64,000 nucleotides of DNA from Caballeronia turbans (GTDB taxonomy: Bacteria > Pseudomonadota > Gammaproteobacteria > Burkholderiales > Burkholderiaceae), in contig FCOD02000005.1 of the NCBI GenBank assembly GCA_001544655.2, positions 62,001 to 126,000 on the forward strand, read 5' to 3'. Within the stretch, counting starts at the first letter, position 1. Every line of letters starts with the position of its first letter. The translations under genes were made by a program, and so were the position numbers. The notes beneath the pieces were generated by a model. The model did not search any database. It was not told where the DNA came from and worked only from the letters and a program-made list of their open reading frames with translations. Of this stretch, positions 47,062 through 58,026 are shown one piece after another.

Positions 47062-47728
47062 GGACACCCTGAAAAAGAACTTGCGCGGCTTTGCGACCGC
47101 CGCGCTGATGGCGGCATGTTGTGCGACCGCGCACGCGGCAGACGCGCAGGCGGCATCGCAACCGAAGCCCGCAATCGTCGTGCTGGGCGATAGTCTGTCG
47201 GCCGAATACGGTCTGCCGCGCGACACTGGCTGGGTGAATCTGCTGCGCGAGAAGCTGGCGAAGGAGCGTTTCGATTATAGCGTCGCCAATTCGAGCATCA
47301 GCGGCGACACCACAAGCGGCGGGCGCGCGCGTCTGACCGCGGTGCTGTCGCGCATCAAGCCGGCTGTCGTAATCGTCGAACTCGGCGCGAACGACGCGTT
47401 GCGTGGCGTGCCGCTCGCGACGACGGAGACGAATCTGCGCAGCATCGTCGAGGCATCGCAGGCCGCGCATGCGAAGGTTTTACTCATCGGCATGTACGTT
47501 CCACCCAATTACGGCCCCGACTACACGCAAAAGTTCCACGCGGTCTACGAGCGTATCGCGAAGGACAAGAACGTGCCGCTCGTGCCGTTTCTGCTTGCCG
47601 GCATCGCTGACAAGCCTGCCATGTTCCAGGCCGACCAGATTCATCCGACCGTGCAGGCCCAGCCTTTGCTGTTGGATAACGTCTGGCCAACCTTGAAACC
47701 CTTGCTGGGCGCCAGTGCGTCGCATTAA
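47060..47728 (+). CDS. tesA: TesA/arylesterase-type SGNH hydrolase, exported
   Basis: A 222-residue SGNH/GDSL enzyme (TesA, acyl-CoA thioesterase I / protease I / lysophospholipase L1). The signal peptide (MDTLKKNLRGFATAALMAAC to AHA) directs it to the periplasm. Catalytic blocks are VVLGDSLSAEYGLP (Ser), SSISGDTTSGG (Gly), IVELGANDALRG (Asn) and DQIHPTVQAQP (Asp-His). The ATG at 47060 lacks a Shine-Dalgarno; an ATG eight codons upstream at 47036 is an alternative and would increase overlap with ybbA. Confidence 0.92.
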   Translation: MDTLKKNLRGFATAALMAACCATAHAADAQAASQPKPAIVVLGDSLSAEYGLPRDTGWVNLLREKLAKERFDYSVANSSISGDTTSGGRARLTAVLSRIKPAVVIVELGANDALRGVPLATTETNLRSIVEASQAAHAKVLLIGMYVPPNYGPDYTQKFHAVYERIAKDKNVPLVPFLLAGIADKPAMFQADQIHPTVQAQPLLLDNVWPTLKPLLGASASH

Positions 47729-47851
47729 CGAAGACGCCGGACGCGACAGCTTCAGCAACCGACGCGGAGCATGGCCAAGATTCAGATATCTGAGACTTTC
47801 GCGTAACTCTTATAACCCCGCTCGTCGTGAGCGACTCTACAAGGAGGTCAC

Positions 47852-48193
47852 GTGAAATTTATCCCTCTTCTCGCCCTGACCGTTGCGATTTCGGCCTGTG
47901 CTGCTCAGCCGCCCGCCGGTGTGCAGCAAGTCGGCACGAGCCAGAAAGCGCCGAAGGTCGTCGCGCAATGCGTCGCCCAGAAATGGGCGGACTCGTCGCA
48001 GCAGCAGGTCGTGTCGCAGAACACGCTCGCGAACGATCAGGCCGTCGACGTGTACGTGCCCGGCCAGCAACCGCCGACCGGCGCGGCGGCCATTGTCCGC
48101 CCGGCATGGTCGGGTTCGGGCACGTGGGTCGGTTTCCGCGCCTCGGGCGCTGCCGGCAGTCAGGCAACCGGCGATATCCAGGCTTGCCTGTAA
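47852..48193 (+). CDS. Small putative lipoprotein
   Basis: A 113-residue protein starting at GTG with an excellent AAGGAGG six bases upstream. The signal peptide ends in a lipobox-like ISAC (Cys at residue 16). The mature part is Gln/Ala/Gly-rich with two more Cys residues (VVAQCVAQKW and QACL) and an AIVRPAWSGSGTWVGFRASG segment. I do not recognise a characterised family; similar short lipoproteins are common in Burkholderia. It forms a single-gene unit closed by a strong terminator. Confidence 0.82.
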   Translation: MKFIPLLALTVAISACAAQPPAGVQQVGTSQKAPKVVAQCVAQKWADSSQQQVVSQNTLANDQAVDVYVPGQQPPTGAAAIVRPAWSGSGTWVGFRASGAAGSQATGDIQACL

Positions 48194-48240
48194 GCGAAGC
48201 TCGGACGGCTGCTTGCTGCCTCATGGCGGCATAGCCGAAC

Positions 48241-48279
48241 AAAAAAGCCCCGCATTCTTTCGGAAGCGGGGCTTTTTTT
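48241..48279. terminator. Bidirectional terminator between the lipoprotein gene and ppiD
   Basis: A 13-bp stem AAAAAAGCCCCGC / GCGGGGCTTTTTT (48241-48253, 48266-48278) with T-runs on both strands lies between two convergent genes and can end both. Confidence 0.9.
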
Positions 48280-48295
48280 ATGAAGCCAGTATCGA

Positions 48296-50221
48296 TCAGT
48301 TTGACGACGACGGCGGGGGCGCCTGGCTCAGCTTGACCTTCGAGCGCGCCTTCAACGCGTTGATGTACGCCTCCATGTCGGCCTGCGCATAGACCTGCGC
48401 GACCTGCTGCTGCGCGCCCGCGAGGCGATCGGCTGCGACCGGCGCACCCTTTTCGATCCCGTTCACGCGATAAATCGCGTAGCCGTCCGCGCCGAGATCC
48501 ACGCCGACATAAGCCGGAAGTTTCGATGCGTCCACCTTGAAGATCGCGCTCAGCGCGGCGGGCGGCAAGCCTTGCGCGTCGTTACGCAAGACCGTGACCG
48601 GCGACGTGAAGCCATCGGCCGACTTCGACTTCTGCAGGTCCGCCAGCTTCGCTTCGCCGTCCTTCTTTGCCATCGCAGCGGCCAGTTCCGCGACCACCTT
48701 CTTGCGGACGTCGTCCTTTACGACGTCGAACGCCGGGACGGAAGACGCCTTGTAGTCGGTCACGCGCGCGGCAATCAGCGTGTTGTTGCCGACGTCGATG
48801 GCCTGCGTGTTGTTGCGATCCTTCACCGCGTCCGGCGCGAAGACGGCCGTGAGGAACTTCGGATTGTTGAGCGGATTGTCCTGTGGCAATTGCGGATTCG
48901 GCTTCGGGCCGACCGTCGCCGTCTGGATCGTGAGCTTGTATTTGTCCGCGGCGGGTTGCAGCGACTTCGCCTTCTCGTAGACGAGGTCGGTGAAGCCCTG
49001 CGCGTCTTCCGCGAAGCCCTTCGTGCCTTGCTGGGCCGCATAGTCCTTCGCGAGCGAGTCCTTCACTTCATCGAACGGTCTTGTGACCGATGGCTTAACG
49101 TCGGTCGCCTGGATGATGTGATAGCCGAAATCCGATTCGACGATATTGCTCACCTCGCCCTTCTTCAGGCCGAATGCGGCATCGTCGAATGCCTTGCCGC
49201 CCGCGATCTGCCCATGCGCGAAGTAGCCGAGATCGCCGCCCTTGCTCGCCGAGCCAGGATCGTCCGAGTTCTTCTGCGCGATCTGCGCGAACTGGTCGGG
49301 ATGAGCCTTGACTTGCGCGAGCAGTTCTTCGGCTTTCTGCTTCGCCTTCGCCTTGTCGGCCGCGCTCGCGTCCTTCGGCGCGTTCACGAGAATGTGGCTC
49401 GCGCGCACTTCCGCTTCCGTCCGATAGCGCTGGATGTTCTCGTCGTAATACTTCTTGAGATCGGCGTCGCTCGGCTTCGATGCCGCCGCGACCGTCGACG
49501 GCGACAGCAGGAGATACTGGATCGTGGCCGTCTCGGGCGTCGCGAAGTCGTTGCGATGCGCGTCGTAGTATGCCGTGAGCTGCGCGTCGGTCGGCTGGAT
49601 CTTCGCGGTGTAATCGGCCGTGCGCAGCGACAGGCCTTGCACCGAGCGCTTCTGCTCTGCAAGTTCCGTCAGGCTCTGTGCGAGCGACTTCGACGTGAAC
49701 GAAGTCGCCTGGATGCTGCCCGGAATCTGCTCGGTCGCGATCGTGTAGCGCATGCGCTCGTCGTACTGCGCGGGCGTCATGCCCTGCATCGCGAGCAGTT
49801 GCTTGTAGCGATCGAGGTCGATGCTGCCGTCGGGCTTCTTCAGCGACGAAATCACCGGATCGGAAAGCAGCGCGCGACGCACGGCGTCATCCGACGCGGT
49901 CAGATGCAGACGCTGCGTTTCGTCGGCCATCGCGCGTTGCTGCACGAGACTGTCGACCATCGCGGCGCGTGCCTCGGGCGTGTCGAACATCTTGGCGTCG
50001 AACTGTGCGCCGAGCATCGAGCGGGCGCGGTCCACTTGCTGACGGAAGGCGCTGTCGAACTCGGCGCGCGTGATCTTGTGGCCATTCACGCTGGCGACGT
50101 AGGAACTCTCGTCGAAATAGTTGCTGAAGCCCTGAATCCCGACCATGCCCAGACCGGGCACGACGATCAGGATTAGCAGAGCCATCATCAGGCGCTGGTG
50201 ATTACGGAAGAAGTCGAGCAT
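48296..50221 (-). CDS. ppiD: Periplasmic folding chaperone PpiD
   Basis: A 641-residue membrane-anchored chaperone. One N-terminal transmembrane helix (ALLILIVVPGLGMVGIQGF, about 14-32) precedes a SurA_N domain (SYVASVNGHKITRAEFDSAF) and a central parvulin domain near residues 265-370 (VRASHILVNAPKDASAADKA, FAQIAQKNSDDPGSASKGGD, ESDFGYHIIQATDVKPS). A long C-terminal domain follows. PpiD sits at the SecYEG exit and helps new envelope proteins. Its parvulin domain is usually inactive as an isomerase. It follows the proteostasis cluster, as in other proteobacteria where ppiD lies beside hupB. Confidence 0.95.
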   Translation of the reverse strand: MLDFFRNHQRLMMALLILIVVPGLGMVGIQGFSNYFDESSYVASVNGHKITRAEFDSAFRQQVDRARSMLGAQFDAKMFDTPEARAAMVDSLVQQRAMADETQRLHLTASDDAVRRALLSDPVISSLKKPDGSIDLDRYKQLLAMQGMTPAQYDERMRYTIATEQIPGSIQATSFTSKSLAQSLTELAEQKRSVQGLSLRTADYTAKIQPTDAQLTAYYDAHRNDFATPETATIQYLLLSPSTVAAASKPSDADLKKYYDENIQRYRTEAEVRASHILVNAPKDASAADKAKAKQKAEELLAQVKAHPDQFAQIAQKNSDDPGSASKGGDLGYFAHGQIAGGKAFDDAAFGLKKGEVSNIVESDFGYHIIQATDVKPSVTRPFDEVKDSLAKDYAAQQGTKGFAEDAQGFTDLVYEKAKSLQPAADKYKLTIQTATVGPKPNPQLPQDNPLNNPKFLTAVFAPDAVKDRNNTQAIDVGNNTLIAARVTDYKASSVPAFDVVKDDVRKKVVAELAAAMAKKDGEAKLADLQKSKSADGFTSPVTVLRNDAQGLPPAALSAIFKVDASKLPAYVGVDLGADGYAIYRVNGIEKGAPVAADRLAGAQQQVAQVYAQADMEAYINALKARSKVKLSQAPPPSSSN

Positions 50222-50236
50222 GCGTAACGCTGCGTG

Positions 50237-50263
50237 GTTATAACAAAACGCTCGATATTACAA
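50237..50263 (-). promoter_or_regulatory. Possible ppiD promoter with a very short leader
   Basis: The reverse strand shows TTGTAA (50258-50263), a 15-base spacer and TATAAC (50237-50242). The predicted transcript would begin only about 9-10 bases before the ATG, where no Shine-Dalgarno is visible. Spacing is short, so confidence is low. Confidence 0.35.
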
Positions 50264-50454
50264 CAGTGGGCGGGGAAAAGGCGAAAGGCGGGTGGGATTT
50301 GCGTTGCCCAAGGCGAAATTGTCGTGCTGATCCTTGTAATTAAAGGTGTCGCGCCCCAGGATGCCGCCCTGGGCGGCGCATCCAAGTGCTCGGAACCGTG
50401 CTTCTTTGACGCAATCATTAGTATTCTTAACGACAGCGCGAGCGCACGTAAAAC

Positions 50455-50494
50455 AAAAAAGTCCTGCAAGCAATGCAGCTTGCAGGACTTTTTT
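50455..50494 (-). terminator. Terminator of the tRNA-Val/tRNA-Asp transcript
   Basis: A 16-bp stem AAAAAAGTCCTGCAAG (50455-50470) / CTTGCAGGACTTTTTT (50479-50494) with an 8-base loop lies nine bases after the tRNA-Asp CCA. It is one of the strongest hairpins in the window. Confidence 0.92.
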
Positions 50495-50503
50495 GTTTGA
50501 TTC

Positions 50504-50580
50504 TGGCGGAGCGGACGGGACTCGAACCCGCGACCCCCGGCGTGACAGGCCGGTATTCTAACCAACTGAACTACCGCTCC
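50504..50580 (-). tRNA. tRNA-Asp (anticodon GTC)
   Basis: A 77-nt cloverleaf on the reverse strand with acceptor GGAGCGG pairing CCGCTCC, D-arm, anticodon loop CTGTCAC giving GTC, T-loop GTTCGAGTC and encoded CCA. It follows tRNA-Val by 26 bases in the same transcript. Confidence 0.97.
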
Positions 50581-50606
50581 TGGGTAGCGCGCAATGAACT
50601 GAGACC

Positions 50607-50682
50607 TGGTGGGTGCTGAGAGGCTCGAACTCCCGACCTACGCCTTGTAAGGGCGCCGCTCTACCAACTGAGCTAAGCACCC
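50607..50682 (-). tRNA. tRNA-Val (anticodon TAC)
   Basis: A 76-nt cloverleaf on the reverse strand with acceptor GGGTGCT pairing AGCACCC, anticodon loop CTTACAA giving TAC, T-loop GTTCGAGCC and encoded CCA. It lies between hupB and tRNA-Asp, a common arrangement in this family. Confidence 0.97.
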
Positions 50683-50759
50683 GGTCCGCAAATTCACTCG
50701 GTTTGCGCCTCGTTAAACTTAACGCTTCGTTTTGAGAAGCGCCGCATCCAGCGAGTCCG

Positions 50760-51032
50760 CTAGTTTAGCGCATCCTTCAGCGCTTTGCCAGGGCGAAATT
50801 TCGGAACCTTCGCGGCCTTGATCTTGATCGCGTCGCCCGTGCGCGGATTGCGGCCCGTGCGCGCAGTGCGCTTACCGACGGCGAACGTGCCGAAGCCGAC
50901 GAGCGTCACGGTGCCGCCCTTCTTCAGCGTCGCGCTTACGCCGCCGATCACCGCTTCGAGCGCTCGGCCGGCGGCGGCCTTGGAGATATCGGCTTGCTGC
51001 GCGATATGGTCGATCAGTTCCGTCTTGTTCAT
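50760..51032 (-). CDS. hupB: DNA-binding protein HU-beta
   Basis: A 90-residue HU. It begins [20 protein letters not shown], and the DNA-binding arm region [20 protein letters not shown] is intact with the conserved Arg-Asn-Pro. The C-terminus is [18 protein letters not shown]. It bends and compacts DNA as a dimer. The lon-hupB order is conserved in many proteobacteria. A terminator lies between the two genes here, so hupB must have its own promoter in the 190-bp gap. Confidence 0.97.
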   Translation of the reverse strand: MNKTELIDHIAQQADISKAAAGRALEAVIGGVSATLKKGGTVTLVGFGTFAVGKRTARTGRNPRTGDAIKIKAAKVPKFRPGKALKDALN

Positions 51033-51224
51033 TGTGATCCCCGAATCAGTATTGGCACGTTTTAATCGATCTGGTCCAGCATCGATGCGAATGGCATCTC
51101 GATATGATTGGATGCGGCGCTCATTTAACTTAGCCGAAAGCAGCGTGTCAACGAGGGTTGAGCCTTATTCGGTGCGGGTTCGAGGCGTTTTAGAAGAGCT
51201 CCTCGGTAAAGCCGCGCGCCCAAA

Positions 51225-51256
51225 GAAAAACCCGCGGGCATACACCCGCGGGTTTT
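51225..51256 (-). terminator. Terminator of lon
   Basis: A 12-bp stem AAAACCCGCGGG (51227-51238) / CCCGCGGGTTTT (51245-51256) with a 6-base loop; on the reverse strand it is followed by TTTTTC. It lies 46 bases after the lon stop. Confidence 0.88.
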
Positions 51257-51302
51257 AGCTTCGATCACACGACACGGCGATGAACCGTGTTGCAGGAAGC
51301 GC

Positions 51303-53726
51303 TCAGTGCTTCACGACCTCGCCCGGTGCAGGCGCGTCCTTCTGCTGTTCGGCCGCGACCGGCGTCGCCTTCGCTTCGTCTTCAGGCAACGACTCCGGCG
51401 TACGTTCGAGCGCCAGTTCCAGCACGCGATCGATCCAGCGAACCGGCACGATCTCGATGGCGTTCTTCACGTTGTCGGGAATCTCGGCCAGATCCTTCGT
51501 GTTCTCCTCGGGGATCAGCACGAGCTTGATGCCGCCGCGATGCGCCGCCAGCAGCTTTTCCTTCAACCCGCCGATCGGCAGCACTTCGCCGCGCAACGTG
51601 ATTTCGCCCGTCATCGCAACATCGGCGCGAACCGGAATGCCCGTCAGCACCGACACCAGGGCCGTGGTCATCGCGATACCGGCGGACGGACCGTCCTTCG
51701 GCGTCGCGCCTTCCGGCACGTGGATGTGAATGTCCTTCTTCTCGAACGACTCATCCGTGATGCCGAGACGACGCGAACGCGAGCGAACCACCGAACGCGC
51801 CGCTTCGACGGATTCCTTCATGACGTCGCCGAGCGAACCCGTGCGGATCACGCCGCCCTTGCCGGGCATCACCGCTGCTTCGATCGTCAGCAGATCGCCG
51901 CCGACTTCCGTCCATGCAAGGCCCGTTACCTGACCGATCTGGTTGTCCTTCGCGGCCAGACCGAAGTCGTACTTGCGCACGCCGAGGAAGGTGTCGAGGT
52001 TGGAGCCATCGACCTTCACGGCGCCTTCGGCCTTCTTCAGCAGCAACATCTTCACGACCTTGCGGCAAATCTTCGACACTTCACGCTCGAGCGAACGTAC
52101 GCCCGCTTCACGCGTGTAGTAACGAATGATGTCGCGGATGGCTTGTTCCGTGACGTCGATTTCGCCGTCCTTCAGCCCGTTGTTGCGCTTCTGCTTCGGC
52201 AGCAGGTAACGCGTCGCGATGCTGACCTTCTCGTCTTCCGTGTAACCCGACAGGCGGATGACTTCCATCCGGTCGAGCAGCGGCGGCGGAATGTTCAGCG
52301 AGTTCGACGTCGCCACGAACATTACGTCCGACAGGTCGAAGTCCACTTCGATGTAGTGGTCCGCGAACGTGTGGTTCTGTTCCGGGTCGAGCACTTCGAG
52401 CAACGCAGAGGCAGGATCGCCGCGGAAATCCATGCCCATCTTGTCGACTTCGTCGAGCAGGAAGAGCGGATTGCGTACGCCTACCTTCGCGAGGCTTTGC
52501 AGGATCTTGCCGGGCATCGAGCCGATATACGTACGACGGTGACCGCGAATCTCGGACTCGTCATGCACGCCGCCCAACGCCATGCGCACGAACTTGCGGT
52601 TCGTCGCACGCGCGATCGACTGGCCGAGCGAGGTCTTGCCGACGCCGGGAGGCCCGACGAGGCACAGGATCGGCGCCTTCACCTTCTCGACGCGTTGTTG
52701 AACCGCGAGGTACTCCAGAATGCGTTCCTTCACTTTCTCGAGGCCGAAGTGGTCTTCATCCAGCACGCGCTCGGCGTTCGAGAGGTCGTTGTTGACCTTG
52801 CTCTTCTTGCGCCACGGCAGGCCGATCAGCGTGTCGATGTAATTGCGCACGACGGTCGCTTCCGCGGACATCGGCGACATGAGCTTCAGCTTCTTCAGCT
52901 CGGCATCGGCCTTCTTCTTGGCTTCCTTCGGCATGCGCGCGGCGGTGATGCGTTTCTCGAGTTCTTCGAGGTCCGCGCCCTCTTCGCCTTCGCCCAGTTC
53001 CTTCTGGATGGCCTTGACCTGTTCGTTCAGGTAGTACTCGCGCTGGCTCTTTTCCATCTGGCGCTTCACACGCCCACGAATGCGCTTCTCGACCTGAAGG
53101 ATGTCGATTTCGGCTTCGAGCTGGGCGAGCAAATGCTCCAGGCGCTCGATCACAGGGAACATCTCGAGGATGTGCTGCTTCTGATCGAGCTTGAGCGGCA
53201 GATGCGCGGCGATGGTGTCGGCAAGACGACCCGCTTCGTCGATACCCGACAGCGACGTCAGGATCTCCGGCGGAATCTTCTTGTTGAGCTTCACGTACTG
53301 ATCGAACTGGGAAACAATCGCGCGGCGCAGCGCTTCGGTTTCAGCGCTGTCAGCGTGATCCGGCTCGAGCGGCATCACATCGCATGAAAACTGCGTTTCC
53401 TGCTCTTCGATCGAGAGCGTCTTCGCGCGCTGCAGCCCTTCGACGAGCACTTTTACGGTGCCGTCAGGCAGCTTCAGCATTTGCAGGATGTTGGCGACAC
53501 ACCCTACTTCGTACATGTCCTTTTCGGTCGGCTCATCTTTCGCCGCCGTTTTCTGGGCGACGAGCATGATGTGCTTGCCGCCTTCCATCGCGGCTTCGAG
53601 GGCCTTGATCGACTTGGGCCGCCCGACGAAGAGCGGAATCACCATATGCGGGAAAACGACTACGTCGCGCAGCGGGAGCAACGGCAGCGTAATGCGTTCC
53701 TGCGGGAGGAGTTGGGTTCCTGACAT
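51303..53726 (-). CDS. lon: ATP-dependent Lon protease
   Basis: An 807-residue LonA protease. The N-terminal substrate-recognition domain begins [20 protein letters not shown]. Coiled coils lie near 190-280, and the AAA+ module has [15 protein letters not shown] (about 357) and [10 protein letters not shown]. The proteolytic domain has the Ser-Lys dyad in [17 protein letters not shown] (about 680) and [15 protein letters not shown] (about 722). It degrades misfolded and regulatory proteins as a hexamer. A short Ala/Pro-rich tail follows. GGGGA precedes the ATG. Confidence 0.98.
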   Translation of the reverse strand: MSGTQLLPQERITLPLLPLRDVVVFPHMVIPLFVGRPKSIKALEAAMEGGKHIMLVAQKTAAKDEPTEKDMYEVGCVANILQMLKLPDGTVKVLVEGLQRAKTLSIEEQETQFSCDVMPLEPDHADSAETEALRRAIVSQFDQYVKLNKKIPPEILTSLSGIDEAGRLADTIAAHLPLKLDQKQHILEMFPVIERLEHLLAQLEAEIDILQVEKRIRGRVKRQMEKSQREYYLNEQVKAIQKELGEGEEGADLEELEKRITAARMPKEAKKKADAELKKLKLMSPMSAEATVVRNYIDTLIGLPWRKKSKVNNDLSNAERVLDEDHFGLEKVKERILEYLAVQQRVEKVKAPILCLVGPPGVGKTSLGQSIARATNRKFVRMALGGVHDESEIRGHRRTYIGSMPGKILQSLAKVGVRNPLFLLDEVDKMGMDFRGDPASALLEVLDPEQNHTFADHYIEVDFDLSDVMFVATSNSLNIPPPLLDRMEVIRLSGYTEDEKVSIATRYLLPKQKRNNGLKDGEIDVTEQAIRDIIRYYTREAGVRSLEREVSKICRKVVKMLLLKKAEGAVKVDGSNLDTFLGVRKYDFGLAAKDNQIGQVTGLAWTEVGGDLLTIEAAVMPGKGGVIRTGSLGDVMKESVEAARSVVRSRSRRLGITDESFEKKDIHIHVPEGATPKDGPSAGIAMTTALVSVLTGIPVRADVAMTGEITLRGEVLPIGGLKEKLLAAHRGGIKLVLIPEENTKDLAEIPDNVKNAIEIVPVRWIDRVLELALERTPESLPEDEAKATPVAAEQQKDAPAPGEVVKH

Positions 53727-53790
53727 TTCATTTCCCCATTAATGGAATCAATTCAATCGTAAGTAAGGCCGTTCAGAGCTATTGCAAGCC

Positions 53791-53819
53791 TTTATCGGAA
53801 GGGAAAAGTCGTTAGTCAA
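53791..53819 (-). promoter_or_regulatory. Candidate lon promoter
   Basis: The reverse strand has TTGACT (53814-53819), exactly 17 bases, and GATAAA (53791-53796), giving a leader of about 58 bases. A heat-shock sigma-32 element is expected for lon in this phylum, but I could not find a convincing one. Confidence 0.5.
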
Positions 53820-53851
53820 AGATCGCGTCAGTAACGTCCACAAGATAAACC

Positions 53852-53893
53852 GAAAAAAATAAAAGGCCGTTCACGTCGCCATGAACGGCCTTT
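53852..53893 (-). terminator. Terminator of clpX
   Basis: A 12-bp stem AAAGGCCGTTCA (53862-53873) / TGAACGGCCTTT (53882-53893); on the reverse strand a T-rich tract TTTTATTTTTTTT follows. It separates clpX from the lon promoter. Confidence 0.9.
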
Positions 53894-53912
53894 CGCCGAC
53901 ACACAGCCTGCT

Positions 53913-55184
<1,272 letters not shown>

Positions 55185-55358
55185 AAATGTGTAAGCCTCC
55201 GGACACTCTTGTTACATGATACGCCCTTCGATTCGACGACGCAGATTCGCACCTGGAGGTCGAACGAAGCGCGTTTTGGCGTTGCGCCGCATGCGCGACT
55301 TCGCATTGCTGGCCGGTATCCGTCTCCGAGCACCGGCGCGGCGCCGCTCCGGACGCCT

Positions 55359-56012
55359 TCAGGGACGCTTGTGAAGCACCTGGTCGACGAGGCCGTAAGC
55401 TTGTGCGTCGTCGCCCGACATGAAGTTGTCGCGATCCGTGTCGCGCGCAATGCGCTCGACCGGCTGCCCCGTGTGATGCGACAGCAACTGATTCAACCGC
55501 TCCTTCAGGTACAGGATTTCCCGCGCCTGAATTTCGATGTCCGATGCCTGACCGCGCGCGCCGCCGAGCGGCTGGTGAATCATCACGCGCGCGTTCGGCA
55601 GCGCGACGCGCTTGCCCTTCGCGCCCGCTGCCAGCAGGAACGCGCCCATGCTCGCGGCGAGACCCATGCACAGCGTGGAAACATCGGGCTTCACGAACTG
55701 CATGGTGTCGTAGATCGCCATGCCGGCCGAAACGGAACCGCCAGGGCTGTTGATGTACAGGCTGATGTCCTTGTCCGGGTTCTCGCTTTCGAGAAACAGC
55801 AGTTGCGCGACGACGAGGTTCGCCGACTGGTCATTCACCTCGCCGACGAGAAACACCACGCGCTCCTTGAGGAGACGCGAATAAATGTCATAGGCTCGCT
55901 CGCCGCGGCCGCTCGTTTCCACGACCATCGGAACGAGGCCGAGCGCCTGGGCTTCGAAGTCCCGCGGTGCGTGGGACGCCAACGTATCGAGCAATTCAGC
56001 GCGAAAGGTCAT
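55359..56012 (-). CDS. clpP: ClpP protease proteolytic subunit
   Basis: A 217-residue serine protease. The triad is Ser in [18 protein letters not shown] (about 120), His in [15 protein letters not shown] (about 145) and Asp in [13 protein letters not shown] (about 195). [18 protein letters not shown] is the substrate-binding strand. It forms double heptamers capped by ClpX or ClpA. AAGGA precedes the ATG at 56012. The tig terminator lies upstream, so clpP likely has its own promoter in 56013-56095. Confidence 0.98.
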   Translation of the reverse strand: MTFRAELLDTLASHAPRDFEAQALGLVPMVVETSGRGERAYDIYSRLLKERVVFLVGEVNDQSANLVVAQLLFLESENPDKDISLYINSPGGSVSAGMAIYDTMQFVKPDVSTLCMGLAASMGAFLLAAGAKGKRVALPNARVMIHQPLGGARGQASDIEIQAREILYLKERLNQLLSHHTGQPVERIARDTDRDNFMSGDDAQAYGLVDQVLHKRP

Positions 56013-56094
56013 GCAATTTCCTTGTTCGGAATAGGGATACTGAACGACAAAGGAACATCCACTAGAACGGCATGCAAACGCCCAACTTTAATGC

Positions 56095-56137
56095 AAAAAA
56101 GGCGTGCGGGCCGTCAGTCCGACGACTCCGCACGCCC
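56095..56137 (-). terminator. Terminator of tig
   Basis: A 9-bp stem GGCGTGCGG (56101-56109) / CCGCACGCC (56129-56137) with a 19-base loop; on the reverse strand six T residues follow. It lies 13 bases after the tig stop. Confidence 0.85.
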
Positions 56138-56150
56138 CTTGCTCAACGCG

Positions 56151-57497
56151 TCAGGCTTGCGCCGTTGCGCTGGCCAGTTCCTCGAAGCTGACTTCCTTGT
56201 CGGTCACCTTGGCCTTGCCCAGGACGAAATCGACGACGTTGCTTTCCACGACGTACGCTTCCATCTCGGCGAGGCGCTGCTGGTTCGAATAATACCAGCG
56301 GACGACTTCCTTCGGGTCTTCGTAGCTCTTGGCGAATTCGTCCACTTCAGCGCGGATCTGTTCGGGCTTCGCCTGCAGTTCGTTGGCCTTCACCAGCTCG
56401 GCCAGCACGAGGCCCAGCTTCACGCGGCGCTCGGCCTGCTCGGCGAACATTTCAGCCGGAATCGGCGCGTCGGCGGCGTTCGGCACGCCGCGTTGCTGCA
56501 GGTCCTGGCGCGCCATTTCGACGAGACGCTGCTGATCCTGCTCGATCAGCGCCTTCGGCACGTCCAGTTCGGAGATCTTCAGGAGCGCGTCCATGACCTG
56601 GTTTTTCACGATCTGCTGCGTGCGGCGCTTCGCTTCACGCTCCAGGTTGTCCTTGATCTCGGTGCGCATCTTCGTGAGATCGCCGTCTTCGATGCCGAGC
56701 GATTTCGCGAAATCCGCGTTGATTTCCGGCAGATGCGGCCACTCGATTTTCTTGACCGTGATCGTGAACTGCGCCGTCTTGCCCGCGACGTCCTTGCCGT
56801 GGTAGTCCTCAGGGAACTTGAGATCGAACTCGCGCGTTTCGCCGACCTTCAGGCCCGTCGCGGCCTGCTCGAATTCGGGGAGCATGCGGCCTTCGCCCAG
56901 CACGAATGCGAAGTCCTGTGCGCTGCCGCCTTCGAACGCGACGCCGTCGATCTTGCCGACGAAGTCGAGCGTCACGCGGTCGCCGTCGGCCGCTGCGGTG
57001 CTCGGGCCGCCGTCGCCGTGCTCGCCCGCTTCGCCGCGCGCGTGAAAGTGCACGCGCTGCTTGCGCAGGATGTCCAGCGTGCGATCGACTTCAGCTTCGG
57101 AGATGGTGGTGACCGTGCGTTCGATTTCAGCGTTCGCCACATCGCCCAGTTTCACTTCGGGGTAGACCTCGAAGGTCGCGTCAAACGCGTAGGCGTCAGC
57201 TGCGACTTCCGACTTCGGCGCGAAGCTCGGCTGGCCCGCAACACGCAGGTTTTCCGCGCGCGTGACGTCGAAGAATTCCTTGCCGACCTTGTCGCTCAGC
57301 ACTTCTGCCTCGACCTGGCCGCCGTACTGCTGCGTCACCATCTTGAGCGGCACCTTGCCCGGGCGGAAGCCCGGCATGCGCACGTTCTTGGCCAACTGGC
57401 GGATGCGCGAATCCACTTCCTTCTGCACCGTGTCTTTCGGCAGGGAAATCGTCACGCGGCGTTCGAGCTTGCCGAGGTTCTCAACTACGTTAGCCAT
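56151..57497 (-). CDS. tig: Trigger factor
   Basis: A 448-residue ribosome-associated chaperone. The N-terminal ribosome-docking signature is in [14 protein letters not shown] (about 45). The FKBP-like isomerase domain spans about 155-245 ([38 protein letters not shown]). The C-terminal helical arms extend from about 255 to the end. It shields nascent chains at the exit tunnel. AGGACGA precedes the ATG. It heads the tig-clpP-clpX-lon-hupB neighbourhood, conserved across proteobacteria. Confidence 0.98.
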   Translation of the reverse strand: MANVVENLGKLERRVTISLPKDTVQKEVDSRIRQLAKNVRMPGFRPGKVPLKMVTQQYGGQVEAEVLSDKVGKEFFDVTRAENLRVAGQPSFAPKSEVAADAYAFDATFEVYPEVKLGDVANAEIERTVTTISEAEVDRTLDILRKQRVHFHARGEAGEHGDGGPSTAAADGDRVTLDFVGKIDGVAFEGGSAQDFAFVLGEGRMLPEFEQAATGLKVGETREFDLKFPEDYHGKDVAGKTAQFTITVKKIEWPHLPEINADFAKSLGIEDGDLTKMRTEIKDNLEREAKRRTQQIVKNQVMDALLKISELDVPKALIEQDQQRLVEMARQDLQQRGVPNAADAPIPAEMFAEQAERRVKLGLVLAELVKANELQAKPEQIRAEVDEFAKSYEDPKEVVRWYYSNQQRLAEMEAYVVESNVVDFVLGKAKVTDKEVSFEELASATAQA

Positions 57498-58026
57498 GGC
57501 TGAAATCGTCCTAGATTAAATCGTAAAATTCGGTGTTCGGTTCTTCCGCGGTTCTAAAGGCGCGGGTCCGGATGCGGGCTCTGCGTGAGCCGGCCGTAAT
57601 CGACGCCTGGCGCCGAAAGACGCGCGCTAAAACGCGTCTCGCGGGAGTGCCGGAACGTCGCCCGACACAGTGTCAGTCAACAGAGCCGGGTATTTTAGCA
57701 AACTATTCGGGGCGGCCCCGCCGACTAATTTGGCAACACGCCGTTTCGGCGCGATTTGCGTCGAAAAGTGCCCGTTTCGCAGCCAGATTTCGGCGTAAGT
57801 CCGCGTTTTTCGGACGCGCTCGTACGCGCACAATTCCGGCTATCCGCGCGCGGCTATTTTGCGGCGCAACGCGCGCTGATAAGCTTGCCGGCGCATGATT
57901 CACGCGACGAACGCCCTCGCCGTGCAATCCATTGCTGCAAGGCATGGAGCGCATGCAACAAGCGAATAAATTGAGGCACGCCGCGGTTTTTCAACGGTCC
58001 TTTCACACCAGAACATTTGAGACACC
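57498..58026. other. 529-bp divergent gap between tig and glycerate kinase
   Basis: No gene is assigned. The gap contains a possible extended -10 for tig (TGCTAAAAT on the reverse strand, with TAAAAT at 57692-57697) and several short GC-rich inverted repeats. A 121-codon open frame on the plus strand (57533-57898) is arginine-rich, lacks a Shine-Dalgarno and resembles no family, so I do not call it. Confidence 0.5.

Noticed and set aside
48572-50176. A 534-codon plus-strand open frame opposite ppiD
   Set aside because: Antisense shadow; PpiD on the other strand has clear domains and an N-terminal membrane anchor.
50222-50503. Possible small gene between ppiD and the tRNAs
   Set aside because: The open frames run through the tRNA terminator hairpin and have no ribosome-binding site; the region is explained by the ppiD promoter and the tRNA terminator.
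51306-53387. A 693-codon plus-strand open frame opposite lon
   Set aside because: Antisense shadow of a certain gene, with Arg/His-rich low-information sequence.
57533-57898. A 121-codon frame in the tig/glycerate kinase gap
   Set aside because: Arg-rich, no Shine-Dalgarno, no similarity recognised, and it crosses the likely tig promoter.
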